A stretch of DNA of 6,025 nucleotides from Candidatus Aenigmatarchaeota archaeon (GCA_017609145.1 JAFCEM010000044.1:5113-11137); one strand, 5' to 3'. Shown: positions 1 to 5,807, counted from the first letter of the stretch. Translations and numbers: made by a program. Notes: generated by a model not told the origin, from the sequence alone.

Positions 1-326
1 GTTATTATCCTACCGTGTATTGAAAGGCTGAAATTACCTATGTTGGTCTTTTTGTCCTTCTCTCCTATCAGCTTAAATATCACTCTCATTGTGGTGAACC
101 TGCTCATTGATTTTTTTACCCACCACCTTGAATAGAATTTTATCGAGCTTCCCGCGATGTCCCAGTTTATCCTGTAGTTGTTGATGCCCGAAGTACTGAC
201 ATGGAAAAAAGGCTTCAGGAGTGATGTAATCTGCTTGAAAACTCCCCACGGGTCCTTTCCCTGGTATTTTAGCCTGGCATACCTGTCAGGTGCGAGGCAA
301 TCATCCCTTATGACAATCCTACTCAT
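1..326 (-). CDS. Hypothetical protein, RWWV-motif family (paralogue of the upstream gene; C-terminus off the edge)
   Basis: The frame is open from an ATG at 326 to the left edge, giving 108 residues with no stop. The start has a strong Shine-Dalgarno sequence, GGAGG, 8 nt upstream. I do not recognise the family. The protein begins with a short strand (SRIVIRDDC, 2-10), then a likely helix (about 26-41) and alternating strands. These include RWWV at 67-70, followed by KKSM..FT and a GN pair at 97-98. The same blocks occur in the same order in the next gene upstream, so the two are paralogues. There is no signal peptide or membrane segment in the visible part, so it is probably cytoplasmic. It lies 23 bp downstream of its paralogue on the same strand and is probably co-transcribed with it. 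The coding call is secure; no function can be assigned. Confidence 0.85.
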   Translation of the reverse strand, partial: MSRIVIRDDCLAPDRYARLKYQGKDPWGVFKQITSLLKPFFHVSTSGINNYRINWDIAGSSIKFYSRWWVKKSMSRFTTMRVIFKLIGEKDKKTNIGNFSLSIHGRII

Positions 327-334
327 AAGATTTT

Positions 335-339
335 CCTCC
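335..339 (-). promoter_or_regulatory. Shine-Dalgarno sequence GGAGG
   Basis: On the minus strand GGAGG lies 8 nt before the ATG at 326, inside the 23-bp gap between the tandem paralogues. It fixes the start of the downstream gene. It also shows that an internal gene of this operon uses leadered initiation, unlike the apparently leaderless gene at 5871. Confidence 0.75.
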
Positions 340-349
340 GGCAACTAAT

Positions 350-865
350 TTATTTCTCCTTTTTGAGTTTGTTGCAGAATTCCTTCATCTTGTTCATGAA
401 AAGGATTATCGAATGCCTGCATTCTTCCCCATATTCTTCTCTTTTTTTATGATAAAATACCCTGTGCCAGAATGTCCTGAGCATCTCGTAAAACAGCGAC
501 CTCTGCCAGACAGTGTCCTGGGGATATTCGCTTCTCATCAGGCCCTTCACAGCTATCTTTGCATTTCCCATTTCGCTTGAGCCCTCGCCGGAAAGGTCAA
601 ACCTCACATAAATATATGTGAAGAGGTCCATGTCCTTATGGACCCACCATCTCACCTTGAATTTGTCGCCCTTTTCTGTTTTACCCCAGCTGTAATCGGT
701 TTCCTGAATATCGGAATCGGATACCCTGAAAACGGATTTTATAGTTTCATACAGCTCTTTGTATATGAGCTTGACATTCGGTCCGACGAAACGCATCTGG
801 ACTGTTCCAGGGTCTTCAGTGAAACAGTTGTCTTCCAGTACAAGCTTTGACCTTGCAAAAACCAT
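350..865 (-). CDS. Hypothetical protein, RWWV-motif family, full-length copy
   Basis: This is a 171-residue soluble protein of unknown function. It opens with a strand ending in EDNC (11-14), followed by an amphipathic helix (about 31-46). A strand-rich middle section carries RWWV at 72-75, an FT pair at 82-83 and GN at 100-101. The C-terminal third is helical and basic (about 118-171). It matches the truncated downstream gene block by block: start strand ending Asp-x-Cys, helix, Val-Ser turn, Arg-Trp-Trp-Val, Phe-Thr, Gly-Asn. The strand-helix-sheet-helix order could be a helix-grip (START-like) fold, but that is a guess. The ATG at 865 fits promoter placement: a TATA-like core centred near 893 would give an almost leaderless mRNA, while an AT-rich box near 914 would leave a short leader containing GGTG (872-875). 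It is first in a minus-strand operon. Confidence 0.85.
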   Translation of the reverse strand: MVFARSKLVLEDNCFTEDPGTVQMRFVGPNVKLIYKELYETIKSVFRVSDSDIQETDYSWGKTEKGDKFKVRWWVHKDMDLFTYIYVRFDLSGEGSSEMGNAKIAVKGLMRSEYPQDTVWQRSLFYEMLRTFWHRVFYHKKREEYGEECRHSIILFMNKMKEFCNKLKKEK

Positions 866-885
866 AGTTTACACCACATCAGCGT

Positions 886-920
886 TATTATATATATTTG
901 GCAGGAATATTAATATAATT
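886..920. promoter_or_regulatory. Divergent promoter region with two TATA-like cores
   Basis: The 66-bp gap between divergent genes contains TTATATATAT at 888-897 and an AT-rich ATTAATATAATT at 909-920. Both read as TATA-like boxes on either strand. For the plus gene, the 888-897 box predicts transcription from about 919, 13 nt before the ATG at 932. For the minus gene, the same box predicts a start at about 867, next to the ATG. The 909-920 box predicts a start at about 889, leaving GGTG in the leader. Which box serves which gene is inferred from the archaeal spacing of about 26 bp. Confidence 0.55.
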
Positions 921-931
921 AGCGTGGTTGC

Positions 932-1105
932 ATGTTTGGGTGGATAGGTTTTTTGGTTGGAATATTCTTCATACTGGTGGGGGGGTTTCTTGTGCTCTTT
1001 TTTCCGTCCACAGAAGAGCACCAGCCTGATACATTTGCCGTAACCGGCATCGTACTCGGACTTATTCTGATAATAGCAGGCGGTGTACTGATGTTTGTGG
1101 CCTGA
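932..1105 (+). CDS. Small two-helix membrane protein (57 aa)
   Basis: ATG at 932 to TGA at 1103 encodes 57 residues forming a clear helical hairpin. The first membrane segment spans about 4-24 and has a Gly-Gly pair. A short polar loop spans about 25-34 (PSTEEHQPDT). A second membrane segment spans about 35-57, with another Gly-Gly pair, and the chain ends almost immediately after it. There is no signal-peptide cleavage site; the first helix itself would anchor the protein. Two well-bounded hydrophobic segments with an acidic loop are unlikely by chance in this frame, and a TATA-like box lies upstream. The longer opposite-strand frame over this region (869-1111) crosses the divergent promoter and has poor composition. 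The function is unknown; Gly-rich hairpins of this type are common among unassigned archaeal membrane proteins. A run of seven G at 979-985 lies in the first helix. Confidence 0.7.
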   Translation: MFGWIGFLVGIFFILVGGFLVLFFPSTEEHQPDTFAVTGIVLGLILIIAGGVLMFVA

Positions 1106-1118
1106 ACACACGCTAATC

Positions 1119-1130
1119 TTTTTTATTCTA
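1119..1130 (+). promoter_or_regulatory. T-tract/TATA-like element between the small membrane gene and the next operon
   Basis: Six T residues (1119-1124) followed by ATTCTA lie 13 bp after the stop at 1105. The element could serve both as a T-rich archaeal terminator for the small gene and as the TATA box of the operon beginning with the 539-residue protein. The predicted transcription start is about 1147-1151. No hairpin precedes the T-tract. Confidence 0.4.
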
Positions 1131-1170
1131 AATCAGCAAATATTAAATGTTATTCTTTTGGGGTTCGGGT

Positions 1171-2790
1171 ATGGCAAAACTCAAGCAGCTCACACCGTAT
1201 GAGAAGGAAACGCTCAGACAGGAGCTTGAAAAAGAGGAGCCTGGAATAACCAAAAAGCTAGATGCATGCAACCATGTCGTTGACGTGCTTCACGAACGTG
1301 AAAAACCATATACAGGAGAGATGGTTTACGGTGGACCCCTGGAAATGGAAATAATTCTTGATTTCACCGGAAACAGAGGCTCGGGGTCCAACATATACCA
1401 CAGCTTCATATACCAAATGCCGAAGTGGAGGTACACCGTAAAAAAGGTGGACGAATCCATTGTGGTCTCGCCTGCTTACACCGAATACTACGAGCGCACC
1501 CTTGCACAGAGGGAAAAACTTGAGGCAGCAATCAAAACGGGGCTTGCATCAGCAGCCCAAGCCGTTGCGGATTACGAACTCATGAAGCATGACTACAGGA
1601 GATACAAAGAGGTTCTTGACTATTTCAAGACAGCAACAAAAGAGGGTGACGAGCATGTACTCAGAAACCTTTTCATAGACAGGGTAGATGCCTATACAGG
1701 TGAGGGCTATTCGATGGTCACAATGGCAAAGAGATGGCCCACCATAATAACCGACTTCATAAGGATGAAGAGTGAGTGGACGGACATAGACAAGATAAGA
1801 AGGGAGCTGGACGTTTCGCAGGCAGAAGCAACCGTCCTTAAAACAAAAAATCAGCTGTACAAGGAATGGAAGGTTGTTTTCGAGCCCGACCTCAAAGAGA
1901 GATTCGCAAGGATAGAAACAATGATGAATGCAAGAAAAAAATCCATGGACGAGTACAAAAACTGGCTGAAACCATACATCGCAAAATACACCTCAATAAA
2001 GGATGCGGGTGTAAAAAATCCCGCGCATTTCGTTTCCAATGCCTATGTTACACCGGGATTCGGCCAGTCAGAAGCCGTGACCAGCACAAAATTATGGGTA
2101 TGGAAGTCCTTCCCGCCCACAGAAGCCCACAAACCCGAAATGAGATACAAGGCAAAAGGTGAGTGGAGGATAGACCCGTATGATGATGTGGTAAAGAAAT
2201 GGCAGAGAAGAATAGAGTACAAATATAATGTCGTGTTCACAGAAGATAACGTGCGAAGTATACTTAAGGATGCCAAGACAAAGCCACCTGACAGCGATGT
2301 CAGCATGATGGACCCTGACGACCTTTACTACATATTGTTTGACATGAATTTTATACTCGGACTGCTTAAGACCCCGCCTCCGGAGGGTATTGAAATAGAC
2401 AATCTCATGGTCGCGCCCATGAAGGCCTGGATAATGTCCCAGAACGGGATTCTTATACATATCCTGGAGATAAATGCAAGGGAGGCTGCAATCGAGCACT
2501 ACATAAATGAAATAATAGGCGCCAGGGAAATCGAAGAAGAAACGCTCGAGCGCATAGAAAAGGAATTCTCCGGAAAGGAAGAAACCGAAAAGAAGCCGCG
2601 CTTTGCGGGAGCAAGATCGGCAAAAAGAAGAATTGGCAATGCTCTAAAGAGGTTTGCCAGGTTATTCGTAAAACCCGGACCCTATGAGCCAATATTCTTC
2701 GAAAGGGTCAGCAAGATGTATTTCAGGGCATCTGGACAGTATTACGTGCAGACGCTGAACTTTTTGAAAAAGAAAATGGAAATCGAGTAA
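1171..2790 (+). CDS. Conserved hypothetical protein (539 aa), first gene of operon with the TIM-barrel protein
   Basis: I cannot assign a function. The protein is soluble and mostly helical, with no signal peptide or membrane segment. Residues about 55-100 contain strands (EMEIILDF and a following Tyr/Trp-rich stretch). Residues 105-270 are mainly helices and carry distinctive blocks: DRVDAYTGEG (170-179), RWPTIITDF (188-196), and a region from EWK (232-234) to a Trp-Leu-Lys-Pro-Tyr-Ile run (265-270). Residues 330-400 form a second mixed region. Residues 451-478 are charged and probably coiled, followed by a basic stretch (482-498) that could contact nucleic acid. From memory the central blocks resemble an uncharacterised DPANN family. 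I chose the ATG at 1171, which gives a typical MAKL start. An in-frame ATG at 1147 would add MLFFWGSG; it lies about 25 bp from the TATA-like element, so a leaderless start there cannot be excluded. The stop is 2 bp before the next gene, so the two are translationally coupled. Confidence 0.85.
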   Translation: MAKLKQLTPYEKETLRQELEKEEPGITKKLDACNHVVDVLHEREKPYTGEMVYGGPLEMEIILDFTGNRGSGSNIYHSFIYQMPKWRYTVKKVDESIVVSPAYTEYYERTLAQREKLEAAIKTGLASAAQAVADYELMKHDYRRYKEVLDYFKTATKEGDEHVLRNLFIDRVDAYTGEGYSMVTMAKRWPTIITDFIRMKSEWTDIDKIRRELDVSQAEATVLKTKNQLYKEWKVVFEPDLKERFARIETMMNARKKSMDEYKNWLKPYIAKYTSIKDAGVKNPAHFVSNAYVTPGFGQSEAVTSTKLWVWKSFPPTEAHKPEMRYKAKGEWRIDPYDDVVKKWQRRIEYKYNVVFTEDNVRSILKDAKTKPPDSDVSMMDPDDLYYILFDMNFILGLLKTPPPEGIEIDNLMVAPMKAWIMSQNGILIHILEINAREAAIEHYINEIIGAREIEEETLERIEKEFSGKEETEKKPRFAGARSAKRRIGNALKRFARLFVKPGPYEPIFFERVSKMYFRASGQYYVQTLNFLKKKMEIE

Positions 2791-2792
2791 GT

Positions 2793-4490
2793 ATGCCTTA
2801 CAAGGTTGGTGTTACGTCGGGTTTGTATACTGTAGCAAGGGGAGCAGAACTCGCTACAACAGTAAGGAAGATCGGATATGCACTTACAAGAGGAACGTCC
2901 GTGATAGAGATATCTGCTGACGTGCCGCATGAAGTCACGGAAACAGAGGGAGAGGAGATAAGGCATATCGCAAAGAAGCAGGGAATCGACCTGCTCTTCC
3001 ACGGATCACTGACAATTCCCATGTGCATGCCCGAGCGTGGGGAATGGAGAGACGCCCAGGACCACATGGAAAAATCATTCCGTTCCGCTGTCTTTTCAGG
3101 GTGCAAGTATGTTCTTTTCCATGCCTGCCTCAACATCTGGCTTGAGCTGATGACTTATGCTGGAAGAAAGCTGACAATGTCTTTCTGTGATCACAAGGGC
3201 AGGTTCATAAAAGAGATACTCAAGGAAAACAAGGATCTCAGGGAATGGTTCGTGGAGAAGAAAGCGGATGACTACGTAAGGGACATACTTGTGACTGAAG
3301 AGATCAACCAGATAAGCAGCAAGCACCGGGTAGAGCAACTCAAGATGGAGAGGGAAATATCGGAAATCAACGCCAAGGCTATGTCAGGGGAGATTTCAAA
3401 GGAAAAGGCCTTTGAAATTATAAACAAAAAACACGATGAGCTCGCCAAGATCCACAATGACCTGATAAAGGATACCGTAAGGGAGAAACTGAGGAAGGGA
3501 AAGAAATGGGACACTGAAGAACTGAGAACCGTAGTTGGTGTCATAGACGGCTATCATATAATGGCCCATTATATGTTCTACACCAAGGATCCAATATGGA
3601 CAAAAATGGCCAATATATACAAAATAGACGTAAACTACTCGGACAAAAACTGGGTAGACAAGGAATGGGAGAAGGCTGAACATAAAAACGACAGGGAATT
3701 CAAGGAGTTTTACTATGCTGTTGTGGGAGCAAAATTTTTGGAAGGGCACCTGGAAAAGCTTCTTGACTGGGTTGATAACGATCTTCCGAATGACCTGAAG
3801 GATCCGGAACTGAGAAAGATTGCAAAGAACATGAAAATAACCATAGAGATTCCTGATGCAAGGGACGCCACTCATGCAGGGTTGCACCTGCTCTGGAGAC
3901 CCAAGCAGATATACGCAGCAATCAAGACCATAAGGAGGACTCTGAATACCGACAGGATATGGATGACCATGGATTTTGAACATGTCGCAACACAGGGTCT
4001 TGATCCAATCAAAGAAATGGAAGAGACAACAGATGACATCACCGATTTTGGTGAATACGTGCTGTCGGTGCATTCCAATGCCCCGAATCCCATGCACGCG
4101 CATGAGCCGCTTGAACTCGGGGATGTAAGGGTATACAAGCTTAACTGGTTTTTGAGCAGAACAGGGTTTGGAAAGAATAATACAGGATATCTCATATATG
4201 AGCGTGGTGGAGGGGAAGACCCCTTCAAGAAGGCTATTGCGGTACTGCGACTTGTGGCGCAGTCACTTGAAAAGAATACGCATCCTGATGAGCTGCCGGA
4301 GGAGTTTTTTGGCATGAAGGGTCCTGTCGCAGGGGATTTCAGCAGGCAGAGCCAGATAATCAGGGATCATGCATGGGAGCCAATAAAGGACCTGCTGGAG
4401 ATGCCGGAAGAGGAATGGACCATGCTCTCGCAGGCAGCGATAAAGAAAGGCAAGAAGCCCGAATTCTGGAAGAAGGGAGAATTCAGGTGA
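2793..4490 (+). CDS. TIM-barrel protein of the endonuclease IV / xylose isomerase-like superfamily with a large insertion
   Basis: Ligand-like residues occur in the order of the trinuclear zinc site of E. coli endonuclease IV (Nfo), as I remember it: H70, H110, E352, D394, H397, H427, H437 and E470. They correspond to Nfo H69, H109, E145, D179, H182, H216, H231 and E261. The first two are 40 residues apart in both proteins, and the D-x-x-H pair has identical spacing. The ninth ligand, Nfo D229, appears to be H435. Nfo has 285 residues. This protein has 565, with about 200 extra helical, partly coiled-coil residues between H110 and E352 and a tail of about 70 residues after the barrel. A metal-dependent phosphoesterase or AP-endonuclease-like activity is inferred; an isomerase-like role is the alternative, because Glu-Asp-His-Glu is shared across the superfamily. 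It is probably cytoplasmic. It starts 2 bp after the preceding stop and has no clear ribosome-binding site of its own, so it depends on coupling. Confidence 0.85.
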   Translation: MPYKVGVTSGLYTVARGAELATTVRKIGYALTRGTSVIEISADVPHEVTETEGEEIRHIAKKQGIDLLFHGSLTIPMCMPERGEWRDAQDHMEKSFRSAVFSGCKYVLFHACLNIWLELMTYAGRKLTMSFCDHKGRFIKEILKENKDLREWFVEKKADDYVRDILVTEEINQISSKHRVEQLKMEREISEINAKAMSGEISKEKAFEIINKKHDELAKIHNDLIKDTVREKLRKGKKWDTEELRTVVGVIDGYHIMAHYMFYTKDPIWTKMANIYKIDVNYSDKNWVDKEWEKAEHKNDREFKEFYYAVVGAKFLEGHLEKLLDWVDNDLPNDLKDPELRKIAKNMKITIEIPDARDATHAGLHLLWRPKQIYAAIKTIRRTLNTDRIWMTMDFEHVATQGLDPIKEMEETTDDITDFGEYVLSVHSNAPNPMHAHEPLELGDVRVYKLNWFLSRTGFGKNNTGYLIYERGGGEDPFKKAIAVLRLVAQSLEKNTHPDELPEEFFGMKGPVAGDFSRQSQIIRDHAWEPIKDLLEMPEEEWTMLSQAAIKKGKKPEFWKKGEFR

Positions 4491-4496
4491 ACGTGG

Positions 4497-4531
4497 TTTC
4501 CCAAAAGTGGGAAAAATGGCCTAACTTTTTT
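4497..4531 (+). terminator. Hairpin plus T-tract terminator
   Basis: A perfect 7-bp stem (TTTCCCA 4497-4503 with TGGGAAA 4508-4514, 4-nt loop) starts 7 bp after the TGA of the TIM-barrel gene. Six T residues follow at 4526-4531. The stem and T-tract are 11 bp apart, so this is not a textbook bacterial intrinsic terminator. However, T-tracts alone can terminate archaeal transcription, and the position right after the operon fits. Confidence 0.55.
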
Positions 4532-4590
4532 AATTCAGCAATCCAAAAATCTTATAATGCACAGGATTTGGGTTGTAAACATGAGTTAAC

Positions 4591-4598
4591 TTTATAAA
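4591..4598 (+). promoter_or_regulatory. TATA box of the nucleotidyltransferase-HEPN gene
   Basis: TTTATAAA is centred 37 bp before the ATG at 4632. It predicts a transcription start near 4620 and a leader of about 12 nt. The leader contains GTGAT (4622-4626), which matches the archaeal anti-Shine-Dalgarno region and lies 5 nt before the start codon. Together with the terminator upstream, this marks an independent transcription unit. Confidence 0.6.
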
Positions 4599-4613
4599 CC
4601 CATGAAAGTCATT

Positions 4614-4630
4614 ATTTATCAGTGATAAAT
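4614..4630. promoter_or_regulatory. Perfect palindrome at the predicted transcription start (candidate operator)
   Basis: ATTTATCA and TGATAAAT form a perfect 8-bp inverted repeat around a single central G. It covers the predicted transcription start and ends one base before the ATG at 4632. A dyad here could bind a repressor that blocks initiation. In RNA it could hide the GTGAT ribosome-binding sequence, although a one-base loop makes a long hairpin unlikely without opening the innermost pairs. Confidence 0.45.
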
Positions 4631-4631
4631 T

Positions 4632-5807
4632 ATGGCAGAAAAAGGTAAAAAGAAAAATAGTACAGAAAAAGAGGTAAAAAAAATCTTGAAAGGCAAAAAG
4701 ACCAGAGAAAAGGGGCTCGACAAGAAAAAGCGTATACAGGTTCTGAAAAAGTTCACAAAAGAGGCCCTTAAGAAGTACGGTCCGGTTATCAGGTCAATAG
4801 TTCTTTTCGGTTCAACTGCAAGGCAGGAATTCAAGGGTGAGTCTGACATAGACGTTTTCGTGATTATAGATGATACAAAAACCAAGATTTCTCCGTCCAT
4901 GAAAGAGAAAATGGAAGATGATATGGAAAGGATGGCAAAAAAATGCAACAGACTGTTGTCAGTCCAGCAGCCCTATCTTCTTACAGAATTCTGGGGTCTT
5001 GTAAGGATAGGTCACCCAATAATATTCAACTTCATAAGGGAAGGTGTTCCTATCTACGACAAGGACATATTCCTTCCGATAAAAAGGCTTCTGCAGATGG
5101 GTGAAATAAAGCCATCCAAAGAAGCTGTTGAGAAGTTCATAGAGCGCGGCCCTAAGAGGATTAAAAGGGTGGAAAGCGCCAAGCTGTATATGGTTGTCGA
5201 GGACTGCTACTATGCGATGCTTGAGTCGGCACAGGCCGTGCTGATGTTCCTCGGTAAGAATCCGCCCAAGCCTTCGGACGCACCGGAAGCATTAAGGACA
5301 TTGACAAAGATGAAGCTGCTCGAAGAGAAGTATATCAAATACCTTGGAGATATTCTTGACGTAAGGAAGAATGTTGAACACAAGAAGACCAAAAAAATCT
5401 CCGGTCAGGAGCTTGATGAGTGGATAGCAAAGACCAAAAAATTCGTAAAGAAGATGCAGGAACTTATAGTAAAGATAGAGGTGCTTAAAAGAGAAAACAT
5501 GATAGAGAAATCCTATTCTATCATGGTTGAGACTACACTCACACTTCTGAAAGCCTTCAAAAAAATGCCCAAGAAAAAGGAAAGTATTGGTAAAGCCTTT
5601 GAAACACATCTCGTAAAGCCTGGTATAATAGACAAAAAATATCTTATGGTTCTTGATGAGCTTGAAAAAATGAGGAACATTTCAAAACAGGGCAAGATAA
5701 TGGAGCTCCCAAAACAAAAAATACTCATGCACAGGGAATATGTCAGGAAATTCATAAGGGAAGCCGGCAAGGCACTGAAATCAAAGGCACGCAACAAAGA
5801 CCAGTAA
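4632..5807 (+). CDS. Nucleotidyltransferase (MNT)-HEPN-HEPN-like single-chain protein
   Basis: A Lys-rich, probably disordered tail (1-40) precedes a minimal nucleotidyltransferase domain (about 48-150). This domain carries the GS-x10-D-x-D signature exactly: G60, S61, D72, D74. E119 in a later strand is a possible third acidic ligand. A helical domain of HEPN type follows (about 160-285), with R-x4-H at R245 and H250, the usual RNase motif. A second, similar helical unit (about 286-380) has R348 and Q353 at the same spacing, so His is replaced and it is probably inactive. In MntA/HepT toxin-antitoxin pairs these domains are separate proteins, and MntA AMPylates a Tyr in R-x4-H-x-Y of HepT. 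Here that position is Lys252. The inferred role is nucleotide transfer to RNA or protein, or a self-contained toxin-antitoxin-like or RNA-processing enzyme. The domain calls are firm, the biology is not. Its own promoter and palindrome suggest separate regulation. Confidence 0.88.
   Translation: MAEKGKKKNSTEKEVKKILKGKKTREKGLDKKKRIQVLKKFTKEALKKYGPVIRSIVLFGSTARQEFKGESDIDVFVIIDDTKTKISPSMKEKMEDDMERMAKKCNRLLSVQQPYLLTEFWGLVRIGHPIIFNFIREGVPIYDKDIFLPIKRLLQMGEIKPSKEAVEKFIERGPKRIKRVESAKLYMVVEDCYYAMLESAQAVLMFLGKNPPKPSDAPEALRTLTKMKLLEEKYIKYLGDILDVRKNVEHKKTKKISGQELDEWIAKTKKFVKKMQELIVKIEVLKRENMIEKSYSIMVETTLTLLKAFKKMPKKKESIGKAFETHLVKPGIIDKKYLMVLDELEKMRNISKQGKIMELPKQKILMHREYVRKFIREAGKALKSKARNKDQ

Noticed and set aside
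759..947. Plus-strand open frame of 62 residues crossing the divergent promoter
   Set aside because: It overlaps the RWWV gene antisense, then the TATA-like boxes and the start of the membrane gene. No family pattern is visible.
869..1111. Minus-strand open frame of 80 residues
   Set aside because: It is antisense to the two-helix membrane gene and runs through the divergent promoter. Its composition is rich in Cys, Tyr, His and Lys with no domain pattern, and the plus-strand frame explains the region better.
2092..2499. Minus-strand open frame of 135 residues inside the 539-residue gene
   Set aside because: It is an antisense shadow of a well-supported coding region, without a promoter or ribosome-binding site.
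3396..4103. Long minus-strand open frame (235 residues) inside the TIM-barrel gene
   Set aside because: It lies fully antisense to a gene with a complete metal-ligand set. Its protein is rich in Cys, His, Phe and Val with no motif, as expected from the complement of Lys/Glu-rich coding sequence.
4373..4597. Plus-strand open frame of 74 residues spanning the operon end and the spacer
   Set aside because: It is out of frame with the barrel gene and reads through the hairpin terminator and TATA box.
4491..4631. Possible tRNA or small RNA gene in the 141-bp spacer
   Set aside because: No tRNA arms, anticodon loop or CCA context were seen. The spacer is explained by a terminator, a TATA box and a palindrome.
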